Assembly (NCBI GenBank): GCA_035947875.1
Contig: DASZJQ010000179.1
Span: 1-10,604, forward strand
Direction: 5' to 3'
Source: Bog-473 sp035947875
GTDB lineage: Bacteria > Actinomycetota > Acidimicrobiia > Acidimicrobiales > RAAP-2
Length of the DNA: 10,604 nt
Shown: positions 1-6,611 of the stretch, piece by piece
Layout: each line of letters opens with the position of its first letter
How positions within the stretch are numbered: position 1 is the first letter of the stretch
Program-made: the position numbers and the translations under genes
Notes under the pieces: model-generated
Told to the model about the DNA's origin: nothing
Database searches by the model: none
What the model saw: only the letters and a program-made list of their open reading frames with translations

Positions 1-325
1 CTACAACATCAACGCGGACACCGTGGCCGGTGCCCTGGCCGAGGCGCTCGGGGCCGAGAAGCTGATCTTCCTGACCGACATCGAGGGGCTCCGGGTGGTC
101 CCCGACGACCCGTCGACCCTGGTGCACGCGGCCAGCCTCGAGGTGGTCGACGACATCCTGCGGAGCGGGGCGGCTCAGGGCGGCATGATGCCCAAGGTCG
201 AGGCGTGCGCCCGGGCGGTACGGGGCGGCGTGGCCCGAGCGCACATCCTCGATGGTCGCGTGCCCCATGCCCTCCTGCTCGAGCTCTTTACCGACTCGGG
301 GGTGGGAACGATGGTGCTGCCGTGA
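1..325 (+). CDS. argB: Acetylglutamate kinase, C-terminal part (truncated by window edge)
   Basis: This is the last 107 codons of N-acetylglutamate kinase, which phosphorylates N-acetylglutamate with ATP in the second step of arginine synthesis; the enzyme is cytosolic and often inhibited by arginine. The reading frame is open from base 2 and begins with YNINADTVAGALA, the conserved nucleotide-binding stretch of the amino acid kinase fold. It continues with KLIFLTDIEG and then GGMMPKVEACARAV, whose lysine belongs to the active-site region. The end, HALLLELFTDSGVGTMV, is the standard ArgB C-terminus. The GTG at position 23 codes for the valine of NADTV and is not a start; the true start lies upstream of the window. 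The stop at 323-325 overlaps the likely argD start. Identification is secure; the N-terminal half cannot be assessed. Confidence 0.97.
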   Translation, partial: YNINADTVAGALAEALGAEKLIFLTDIEGLRVVPDDPSTLVHAASLEVVDDILRSGAAQGGMMPKVEACARAVRGGVARAHILDGRVPHALLLELFTDSGVGTMVLP

Positions 326-1599
326 CCGCCTCGACTCCCGGTACAGCCTCGACTCCCGTCACCGCCACGACCACCGCCACGACTCCCGCCACCGATCGCC
401 GCGCTCTCATGCGGACCTACGCCGAGCCGCCGGCCACGTTCGTGCGGGGGAGCGGCACGAAGCTCTACGACGCCGACGACACCGAGTACCTGGACTTCAT
501 CACGGGCCTGGCGGTGGTGTCCCTCGGTCATGCCCATCCCGTGGTCGCCGAGGCCGTGGCGGCACAGGCGCGCACCCTCAGCCATGTCTCCAACCTGTAC
601 GGGAACGAGTTGGGTCCCGAGGTGGCCATGACGATCGACCGGCTGATCAACGGTGGGACGGGGCAGGCCGGCGGCCAGGTGTTCTTCACGAACTCGGGCG
701 CCGAGGCCAATGAGTGTGCCCTGAAGCTGGCTCGTCGATGGGCCGGCCCGGGCCGCTATGTCGTCATTACGGCCGACAACTCATTTCACGGGCGGACCCT
801 GGCCACGCTGACGGCCACCGGGCAACCCGAGAAGCACACGCCCTTCGTACCCCTGCCCGAGGGCTTCGCCTACGTGCCCTACAACGACGTGCCCGCGCTC
901 ACCGCGGCGCTCGACGACGCGGTCGACACGGTGGCCGCCGTCCTGATGGAACCGCTGCAGGGCGAGGGCGGCGTCAACGTGCCGAGCTCGGACTATTTGG
1001 GCGCCGTACAGGAGCTGTGCACCGAGCGGGGCGCCCTCCTGATGCTCGATGAGGTGCAGACGGGTCTCGGGCGCACCGGCCACTGGTTCGCCTTCCAGGC
1101 CCAGGGGCTCAAGCCCGACGTGGTGACCATGGCGAAGGCACTGGGCAACGGCATGCCGGTCGGCGCCTGCTGGGCCCGGGCCGAGGTGGCGGCGGCGTTC
1201 GGCCCCGGCGATCACGGCTCGACCTTCGGCGGTCAGCCCCTGGCATTGGCCGCCGCACGGGCCACCCTGGCCGTGATGGAGGCCGAGGACGTGTGTGCAC
1301 GCGCCACTCGGGCCGGTGCACGGCTGAGGACGGGAATGGCCGGCCTGCCCGGCGTGGTCTCGGTGCGTGGTGCCGGGCTCCTCCTCGCCGCGCAGCTCGG
1401 CCAGCCCTTGGCCAAGGAGGTGTCGTCCGCCGCGCTGAGCCGCGGCCTCCTGGTCAACGCCGTGCGACCCGATGCGGTGCGGGTCGCCCCACCCCTGCTG
1501 GTCACCGACGACGAGATCGACGCCGCCCTGGCCATACTGGCCGACGTCATGACCGGGGTCATGGCCGCGACCCCCCCGACGCCCGAAGCGGAGGCATGA
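322..1599 (+). CDS. argD: Acetylornithine aminotransferase
   Basis: This is a PLP-dependent class III aminotransferase that converts N-acetylglutamate semialdehyde and glutamate to N-acetylornithine and 2-oxoglutarate, in the cytosol. Family members often also serve lysine synthesis as succinyldiaminopimelate aminotransferases. From the GTG at 322 the protein has 425 residues. Visible motifs are NSGAEANECALKLARR (phosphate and cofactor binding), SFHGRTLATLTATG, LMLDEVQTGLGRTG with the pyridine-nitrogen aspartate at about residue 243, and TMAKALGNGMPVGA with the Schiff-base lysine at about residue 272. GTG 322 is chosen because it overlaps the argB stop as GTGA, implying translational coupling, but its Shine-Dalgarno is weak. 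ATG 409 (MRTYAEPP) is a serious alternative, since family homology begins about there. The 29 residues between them are a Thr/Ala/Pro-rich hexapeptide repeat. The frame is open back to 205, but that part overlaps argB. Confidence 0.96.
   Translation: MTASTPGTASTPVTATTTATTPATDRRALMRTYAEPPATFVRGSGTKLYDADDTEYLDFITGLAVVSLGHAHPVVAEAVAAQARTLSHVSNLYGNELGPEVAMTIDRLINGGTGQAGGQVFFTNSGAEANECALKLARRWAGPGRYVVITADNSFHGRTLATLTATGQPEKHTPFVPLPEGFAYVPYNDVPALTAALDDAVDTVAAVLMEPLQGEGGVNVPSSDYLGAVQELCTERGALLMLDEVQTGLGRTGHWFAFQAQGLKPDVVTMAKALGNGMPVGACWARAEVAAAFGPGDHGSTFGGQPLALAAARATLAVMEAEDVCARATRAGARLRTGMAGLPGVVSVRGAGLLLAAQLGQPLAKEVSSAALSRGLLVNAVRPDAVRVAPPLLVTDDEIDAALAILADVMTGVMAATPPTPEAEA
325..396 (+). repeat. 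18-bp hexapeptide repeat at the argD 5' end
   Basis: Four consecutive 18-base units follow the GTG start of argD. The first two (325-342 and 343-360) encode TASTPG and TASTPV and share GCCTCGACTCCCG exactly. The last two are degenerate but still Thr/Ala/Pro-rich. The array ends just before the part of the protein that resembles other aminotransferases. If translation starts at ATG 409 it is untranslated spacer instead. Confidence 0.75.
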
Positions 1600-1603
1600 C
1601 GCC

Positions 1604-2563
1604 GTGCCCCATCTCTTCGATATCGACGATCTCTCGCCGACCGACTTCGCCCGCGTCCTCCAGCTCGCCGGCCCCGACCAGCACGAGCGCGTCCTGGCCG
1701 GCCACGGCGTGGCACTGCTCTTCGAGAAGCCGTCGGCCCGGACCCGCAACTCCACCGAGATGGCGGTGGACGGCCTGGGCGGCCATCCGGTCTACATCCA
1801 GGGCACCGAGGTGGGCCTCGATACGCGGGAGTCGGCCGAGGACGTCGCCCGCACCCTGGGCTGCTACCACCGCATCCTCTGCGCCCGCGTTTTCGACCAC
1901 GCGGTCTTGCGGCGCATGGCCACCGCCCTCGACACCAGCGGCTTCGACGTGCCGGTCGTCAACCTCCTTTCCGACGAGGCGCATCCGTGCCAGGCCATCG
2001 CCGATGTCCTGACCCTGCGCGACACGCTGGGATCGCTGCCGGGTCTTTCGCTGGCCTACATCGGTGACGCCAACAACATGTGTCGCTCCCTGGCCAAGGC
2101 GGCGTTGATGGAGGGCATGGAGTTCAGGGTGGCCTCGCCCGCCGCCTACTCGTTTTCGGCCGAGGAACTGGCCGACCTCGAAGCATTCTCCGATCGGATC
2201 GGGCGGGGCGGGACCGTGCGCGCCACCAACGACCCCAAGGACGCGGCCGCCGGTGCGGACGCCTTCTATACCGACGTGTGGACCAGCATGGGCCAAGAGG
2301 AGGAGCGGGCGGTCCGGCTCGAGGCCTTTACCGGCTTCACCATCGACGACGCATTGGTCGGCTTGGGCGCGCCGGGCGCCGTGGTGATGCACTGCCTGCC
2401 GGCTCACCGGGGTGAGGAGATCTCGGCCTCGGTGTTCGAAGGGCCCCGCAGCGTGGTGTGGCGCCAGGCCGCCCACCGGCGCACCGCCATGCGGGGCATC
2501 CTGGCCTGGTCCATCGAGACCCCGGTGTCCGTCGAGGCCCACGTCGGGAGCGTCGGATCGTGA
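1604..2563 (+). CDS. argF: Ornithine carbamoyltransferase
   Basis: This cytosolic enzyme transfers the carbamoyl group of carbamoyl phosphate to ornithine, giving citrulline. The 319-residue protein has the usual family length. The carbamoyl-phosphate motif is S44-A-R-T-R within FEKPSARTRNSTEMA; the common form is STRTRxSFE, so the residues after the motif are variant. HPCQ begins at residue 127. GDANNMCRSL matches the start of the ornithine-binding domain, TDVWTSMGQEEE is the ornithine-binding SMG loop, and HCLPAHRGEE carries the catalytic cysteine at residue 264. The GTG start at 1604 follows a GGAGG Shine-Dalgarno at 1590-1594 with nine bases between, and lies four bases after the argD stop. 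The stop overlaps the argR start as GTGA. The motifs favour ornithine over aspartate or N-acetylornithine as the acceptor. Confidence 0.96.
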   Translation: MPHLFDIDDLSPTDFARVLQLAGPDQHERVLAGHGVALLFEKPSARTRNSTEMAVDGLGGHPVYIQGTEVGLDTRESAEDVARTLGCYHRILCARVFDHAVLRRMATALDTSGFDVPVVNLLSDEAHPCQAIADVLTLRDTLGSLPGLSLAYIGDANNMCRSLAKAALMEGMEFRVASPAAYSFSAEELADLEAFSDRIGRGGTVRATNDPKDAAAGADAFYTDVWTSMGQEEERAVRLEAFTGFTIDDALVGLGAPGAVVMHCLPAHRGEEISASVFEGPRSVVWRQAAHRRTAMRGILAWSIETPVSVEAHVGSVGS

Positions 2564-3156
2564 CCGAGACCACCCGCCCGAACCGCCTGACCAAGCCGCA
2601 GCGCCAGCACCGCATCACCAGGCTGCTCGAGGCCCAGGCCGTGACCAGCCAGGGCCAGTTGGTGGCCCTGCTGGCCGACCAGGGGGTCGAGGCCACCCAG
2701 ACCACGGTCTCGCGCGATCTCGAGGACCTCGGGGCGGTCAAGGTGCGCCTGCCCGGTGGCGAGACGGCCTACGCGCTGCCCGAACTCCCGGTGCACCAGA
2801 TCGCGCCCGAGGACCATTTGCGCCGGGTGCTGGGGGAGTGGGTGGTCGAGGTGGCCTCCTCGGCCAACCTGGTGGTGTTGCGCACGCCCCCCGGTTCGGC
2901 CCATGTCGTAGGCTCGGCCCTCGATCGCAGCGGACTGGACGCGGTCGTCGGCACCGTGGCCGGCGACGACACCGTCCTGGTGATCGTCGATGAGGAGGTG
3001 GGGGGCCGGGCCATGGCAGATCGACTGAGTGACGTGGCCGGAATAGCCGGAGAGAGCAGGCACGCCGGACAGAGCGGTGCCGCCGCGGACGGCAGTACAT
3101 CCGCGGACAGCAGTACATCCGGAGAGAGCACAATCGCCGTGCACGGGAAGGACTGA
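2560..3156 (+). CDS. argR: Arginine repressor with repetitive C-terminal tail
   Basis: ArgR binds arginine as a co-repressor, assembles as a hexamer and binds ARG-box operators; in this position it probably represses its own operon. The 198-residue protein begins at a GTG overlapping the argF stop, with GGGAG at 2546-2550 as Shine-Dalgarno. Residues about 10-75 form the winged-helix DNA-binding domain, with TQTTVSRDLEDLGAVKV as the recognition-helix signature. Residues about 85-160 are the oligomerisation and arginine-binding domain, with GTVAGDDTVLVIV as its signature. Homologues are usually about 150-170 residues and end near here. This one adds about 36 residues built of hexapeptide repeats rich in Ser, Ala, Gly and Thr, probably disordered. 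No ARG box can be assigned inside the window. Identification is secure; the role of the tail is unknown. Confidence 0.95.
   Translation: MTETTRPNRLTKPQRQHRITRLLEAQAVTSQGQLVALLADQGVEATQTTVSRDLEDLGAVKVRLPGGETAYALPELPVHQIAPEDHLRRVLGEWVVEVASSANLVVLRTPPGSAHVVGSALDRSGLDAVVGTVAGDDTVLVIVDEEVGGRAMADRLSDVAGIAGESRHAGQSGAAADGSTSADSSTSGESTIAVHGKD
3046..3135 (+). repeat. Five-copy 18-bp repeat encoding the ArgR tail
   Basis: Five contiguous 18-base units (starts 3046, 3064, 3082, 3100 and 3118) encode five hexapeptides at residues 163-192. Units three and four encode AADGST and SADSST. At the DNA level the 18-mers 3085-3102 and 3103-3120 differ at one base. The first and last units share the ten bases CCGGAGAGAG and the next two bases (CA). 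All units are in frame and the array stops six codons before the argR stop. Confidence 0.85.
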
Positions 3157-3158
3157 AG

Positions 3159-4397
3159 ATGGCTGAGCGAGTGGTGTTGGCGTATAGCGGTGGCCTCGAT
3201 ACGTCGGTGGCCGTCCGTTGGCTCATCGAGAACGAGGGCGTCGAGGTGATCGCCGTCGCCGTCGACGTCGGGCAGGCGGCCGACAAGGGGGGCGAGGACT
3301 GGGACGCCATCCGGCAGCGCGCCCTGGCCGCCGGGGCCGTCGAGGCCGTGGTGGTCGACGCCCGAGCCGAGATGGCCCAGGACTTCTGCGTCCCCGCCCT
3401 GGCGGCCAACGCCCGCTACGAGGGCAAGTACCCGCTGGTGTCCGCCCTCTCGCGCCCGGTCATCGTGCGCCACCTGGTGGCCGAGGCCCGGCGCCACGGC
3501 GCCACCGCCGTGGCCCACGGGTGCACCGGCAAGGGTAACGACCAGGTGCGCTTCGAGGTGGGGACCCGCGCGCTGGCGCCTGACCTCTCCATCTACGCCC
3601 CGGCGCGGGTCTGGGGTCTGAGTCGCGAGGACTGCGTCGACCTGGCCACCAAGTGGGACATCCCCATCACGGTGACCAAGGAGAAGCCGTACTCCATCGA
3701 CGACAACCTGTGGGGCCGGGCCATCGAGTGCGGCGCCATCGAGGACCCGTGGGCGCCCGCTCCCGATGACGTGTACACCCTGACCCGGGTCACCCACCGG
3801 GAGCCCGTCGAGGTGATCGTCGGCTTCGAGGCCGGCGTGCCAATAGCCCTCGACGGTGTGCCGCTCGCGCCCCAGGACCTCATCGCCCGGATCGGCGCCA
3901 CGGCCGGTAGTCGTGGCTTCGGTCGCCTGGACATGGTCGAGAACCGTCGGGTGGGGATCAAGAGCCGTGAGGTCTACGAGTGCCCGGCCGCGCTGGCGCT
4001 GATGATGGCGCACAGCGACCTGGAGGACCTCACCCTCGAGCGTGACCTCCATCACGAGAAGGCCCGCCTCGAGCCCCGCTGGTCCGAGTTGGTCTACGAC
4101 GGCCTGTGGTTCTCCCCGCTCAAATCGGCGCTCGATGCGTTCATGGCCGAGTCGCAGCGTCACGTCACCGGCGAGGTGCGGTTGCGCTTTGCCGCGCCGG
4201 GCACTTGCACCGTGGTCGGCCGCCGCAGCCCGGTGGCGCTCTACGACCACGGCCTGGCTACCTACGACGCCTCGGACACCTTCCGCCACCAGGATGCCGA
4301 GGGGTTCGTGCGGCTCTGGGGCCTGGGCGTCGCCACCTGGTCGGCCCGCCAGGGCCCGGGAGCGCCGCCGCGCCCGCCCGGGGCGAGGGAATCATGA
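3159..4397 (+). CDS. argG: Argininosuccinate synthase
   Basis: This cytosolic enzyme condenses citrulline and aspartate, with ATP cleaved to AMP and pyrophosphate, giving argininosuccinate. The protein has 412 residues, close to the family length of about 400. The N-terminal ATP pyrophosphatase loop is AYSGGLDTS at residues 8-16. NARYEGKYPLVSALSRP follows, then HGCTGKGNDQVRFE from residue 120, which contributes to nucleotide, citrulline and aspartate binding. KPYSIDDNLWGRAIECG lies in the synthetase domain. MVENRRVGIKSREVYECP is another strongly conserved segment. The last 16 or so residues are a Pro/Gly/Arg-rich tail beyond the conserved core. The ATG lies two bases after the argR stop, with an AAGGA Shine-Dalgarno at about 3148-3152. 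The stop overlaps the argH start as ATGA. No key residue appears to be missing. Confidence 0.97.
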   Translation: MAERVVLAYSGGLDTSVAVRWLIENEGVEVIAVAVDVGQAADKGGEDWDAIRQRALAAGAVEAVVVDARAEMAQDFCVPALAANARYEGKYPLVSALSRPVIVRHLVAEARRHGATAVAHGCTGKGNDQVRFEVGTRALAPDLSIYAPARVWGLSREDCVDLATKWDIPITVTKEKPYSIDDNLWGRAIECGAIEDPWAPAPDDVYTLTRVTHREPVEVIVGFEAGVPIALDGVPLAPQDLIARIGATAGSRGFGRLDMVENRRVGIKSREVYECPAALALMMAHSDLEDLTLERDLHHEKARLEPRWSELVYDGLWFSPLKSALDAFMAESQRHVTGEVRLRFAAPGTCTVVGRRSPVALYDHGLATYDASDTFRHQDAEGFVRLWGLGVATWSARQGPGAPPRPPGARES

Positions 4398-5881
4398 CGC
4401 TCTGGCACGGTCGCATCTCCACCGGCATGGCCGACGCCGTGGCGGCCTTCACGGTCAGCCTGCCCTATGACCGGCTGCTGGCGCTCGACGACCTGACCGG
4501 ATCGCGGGCCCACGTCAAGGGACTGGGCAAGGCCGGGATCCTGAGCGACAGCGAGGTGACCACCTTGGTGGAGACCCTCGACCTGGTCGAGGAGGAGTTC
4601 GCCGAGGGGACATTCGTCTTCGCCCCCGAGGATGAGGACATCCACACAGCGGTGGAGCGCCGGGTCACCGAGCTGGCGGGCGACGTCGGCGCCAAACTGC
4701 ACACCGGGCGTAGTCGCAACGACCAGGTGGCCACCGACCTGCGCCTGTGGTGCCGCCGCACCCTGATCGAGGTGGCCGGCGAGATCATGGCGCTCCAGGA
4801 CATCCTGGCTCAGCGCGCCCTCGATGCCGCCGAGATCTACCTCCCGGGCTACACCCATCTGCAGCGCGCCCAACCGGTGCTCCTGGCCCACCATCTCCTG
4901 GCCCACGGGTGGGCGTTGGCCCGCGACGTCGACCGGCTGCTGGTCACCGTCGACCGTCTCAACGTCTCCCCGTTGGGTGCGGGGGCGCTGGCCGGCTCGT
5001 CGCTCCCGCTCGATCCCGACTATGTGGCGGCCGAGCTCGGCTTCCACGGCCGCTTCGAGAACTCGCTCGATGCCGTGTCCGACCGCGACTTCGTGGCCGA
5101 GGCCCTCTTCGACCTGGCCCTGATCGGCGTGCACCTGTCCCGCCTGGGCGAGGAGCTCGTGCTGTGGTCGACCGAGGAGTTCGGCTTCTGCACCCTCGAC
5201 GACGCCTACGCAACCGGCAGCTCCATGTTGCCCCAGAAGAAGAACCCCGACGTGGCCGAACTGGCCCGCGGCAAGTCGGGGCGTTTGATCGGCCACCTCA
5301 ACGCCGTGCTCATCACGCTCAAGGGCCTCCCCCTGGCGTACAACCGGGACCTCCAAGAGGACAAGGAGCCGCTCTTCGATGCCGTGATCCAGGTGACGCG
5401 GGCGCTCATCGCCCTGCGCGGGGTCTACGAGACGGTCACGTGGAATGAGGAGCGGATGCAGGCAGCGGCGGACGGTCCGGGCGCCGCCGCCATCGACCTG
5501 GCCGAGATGCTGGTCGAAGGCGGCATGCCCTTCCGCCAGGCCCACGCGCTGATCGGGGGACTGGTGCGCGAATCGTTGGAGCGCCATGTGCCCTTGACCG
5601 AGCTGGTGGAGGCCCACCCCGATCTGGGCGAGGCCGCGGTGGAACTGCTCGAGCCCGGGGTGGCGGTGACCCGCCGCCGCACGCCGGGGAGCGCCGGCCC
5701 GGTTGCGGTGGCCCAGCAGACGGAGCGGTTCGCACGGCGTCGTGAGGTGGACCGCGCCCGCTTGGCTCAATGGCTGCCCGGTCACCCGGGTCATACCGGT
5801 CACACCGGCCAAGCCGGTCACACCGGCCAAACCGGTCACACCGGACTGACCGGATCGCCGGGATTGCCCCTGGGTGACTGA
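4394..5881 (+). CDS. argH: Argininosuccinate lyase with collagen-like C-terminal tail
   Basis: This lyase of the fumarase/aspartase superfamily splits argininosuccinate into arginine and fumarate, the last step of the pathway; the family is a cytosolic tetramer. The 495-residue protein shows HTGRSRNDQVATD from residue 103, YTHLQRAQP with the conserved histidine at 155, and the superfamily signature GSSMLPQKKNP at 275-285 with the catalytic serine at 276/277. LKGLPLAYNRDLQEDKEPLFD is diagnostic of ArgH rather than fumarase. The conserved body ends near residue 460, at the length expected for the family. After it come ten uninterrupted Gly-X-Y triplets (463-492) and LGD. The ATG overlaps the argG stop and is preceded closely by GAGGGA. 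The stop overlaps the glycosylase start. The core is intact, so activity is expected; the tail is the oddity. Confidence 0.97.
   Translation: MTLWHGRISTGMADAVAAFTVSLPYDRLLALDDLTGSRAHVKGLGKAGILSDSEVTTLVETLDLVEEEFAEGTFVFAPEDEDIHTAVERRVTELAGDVGAKLHTGRSRNDQVATDLRLWCRRTLIEVAGEIMALQDILAQRALDAAEIYLPGYTHLQRAQPVLLAHHLLAHGWALARDVDRLLVTVDRLNVSPLGAGALAGSSLPLDPDYVAAELGFHGRFENSLDAVSDRDFVAEALFDLALIGVHLSRLGEELVLWSTEEFGFCTLDDAYATGSSMLPQKKNPDVAELARGKSGRLIGHLNAVLITLKGLPLAYNRDLQEDKEPLFDAVIQVTRALIALRGVYETVTWNEERMQAAADGPGAAAIDLAEMLVEGGMPFRQAHALIGGLVRESLERHVPLTELVEAHPDLGEAAVELLEPGVAVTRRRTPGSAGPVAVAQQTERFARRREVDRARLAQWLPGHPGHTGHTGQAGHTGQTGHTGLTGSPGLPLGD
5780..5869 (+). repeat. Gly-X-Y (collagen-like) repeat at the argH 3' end
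   Basis: Ten 9-base units encode ten consecutive Gly-X-Y triplets. GHT occurs four times; the others are GHP, GQA, GQT, GLT, GSP and GLP. GGTCACACC alternates with GGCCAARCC through the middle, so the higher-order DNA period is 18 bases. Threonine or proline fills the Y position in nine of ten triplets, as in many bacterial collagen-like proteins. The near-identical DNA units suggest recent expansion. Confidence 0.9.
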
Positions 5882-6530
5882 GCCGTCACAATCACCTCGG
5901 CCAGCGGGTGGAACGGCCCGAGGTCATGTGCTGCGCCGGAGCGACCTCGCCGGAGATCCCGTCGCCGTCGCGCCCTGGTTGCTCAACAAGATGCTCGTGC
6001 GAGGGGACCGGTCCGGGCGCATCGTCGAGGTCGAGGCCTACCGGGGCGAGTCCGACCCGGCATCGCATGCGTACCGGGGGCTGACCCGCCGAACCGAGGT
6101 CATGTTCGGCCCGCCGGGCCACCTCTACGTGTATTTCACCTACGGGATGCACTGGTGCGCCAACGTGGTCTGCCGGACCGACGGCGAGGCGGGAGCCGTG
6201 CTGATCCGGGCCCTGGTTCCCATCGGTGGGGTGGAGCAGATGCGACAGGCCCGACCGGCCGCCCGACAGGACCGTGATCTGTGCAACGGTCCGGCCAAGC
6301 TGTGCCAGGCCCTTGGTATCACGGGGGCGGACAACGGCACCGACCTGGTGCGGCGCCGGTCCGAGCCAGGTACGACGGGAGACGAGGGTGGGGCGGTTCG
6401 TCTGCTCGACGACGGGACGCCGCCGCCAAAGCGTCCCGGCCGCGGCACCCGGATCGGCCTCAGCGTCGGAGCGGAACGGCGATGGCGGTGGTGGGTGGCG
6501 GGGGACCGGGGCGTCTCGCGCCCGGGCTGA
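5874..6530 (+). CDS. Alkylpurine (3-methyladenine) DNA glycosylase, AAG/MPG family
   Basis: This is a monofunctional base-excision repair enzyme that removes alkylated or deaminated purines such as 3-methyladenine and hypoxanthine. The 218-residue length fits bacterial members (about 190-210) plus a short N-terminal extension. By alignment from memory with human AAG, E54 in EVEAYRGESD is the catalytic glutamate (human E125), H65 matches H136, Y87 and Y90 in LYVYFTYGMH match Y159 and the intercalating Y162, and N97 matches N169. The C-terminal WRWWVAGDRGVSRPG resembles the usual family end. GTG 5874 is chosen because it overlaps argH by eight bases, suggesting coupling. GTG 5928 (residue 19) is a plausible alternative because residues 1-18 are not conserved and GAGG lies just upstream. 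It has no metabolic link to arginine and is probably a passenger of operon transcription. It converges on the minus-strand gene. Confidence 0.92.
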   Translation: MTEPSQSPRPAGGTARGHVLRRSDLAGDPVAVAPWLLNKMLVRGDRSGRIVEVEAYRGESDPASHAYRGLTRRTEVMFGPPGHLYVYFTYGMHWCANVVCRTDGEAGAVLIRALVPIGGVEQMRQARPAARQDRDLCNGPAKLCQALGITGADNGTDLVRRRSEPGTTGDEGGAVRLLDDGTPPPKRPGRGTRIGLSVGAERRWRWWVAGDRGVSRPG

Positions 6531-6538
6531 CAGAGACC

Positions 6539-6588
6539 CACGGCCTGAGAACGACACACGGCCTGAGAACGACACACGGCCTGAGAAC
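6539..6588. repeat. 18-bp tandem repeat between convergent genes
   Basis: About 2.8 perfect copies of the 18-mer CACGGCCTGAGAACGACA begin at 6539, 6557 and 6575; the last is cut after 14 bases. The array starts eight bases after the glycosylase stop and ends 24 bases before the stop of the minus-strand gene, so neither gene translates it as they stand. It has no evident dyad or T-tract and is not a terminator. In one plus frame it would read as repeats of DTRPEN. Confidence 0.9.
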
Positions 6589-6611
6589 CCGGCCACGACA
6601 GCGAAAGCTCG

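Noticed and set aside
205..321. Upstream extension of argD
   Set aside because: It would overlap argB by 120 bases in another frame and encodes an Arg/Pro/Gly-rich stretch unlike aminotransferases.
2769..4289. 506-codon open frame antisense to argG
   Set aside because: It is a shadow of a high-GC gene. It covers the strongly conserved argG and argR frames, and its composition is His/Arg/Gly-rich with no recognisable domain.
4262..5839. 525-codon open frame antisense to argH
   Set aside because: Again a mirror of a conserved high-GC gene; no domain, no ribosome-binding site and no plausible product.
6539..6588. CRISPR array
   Set aside because: The 18-base units are directly adjacent with no spacers, and no cas genes are nearby.
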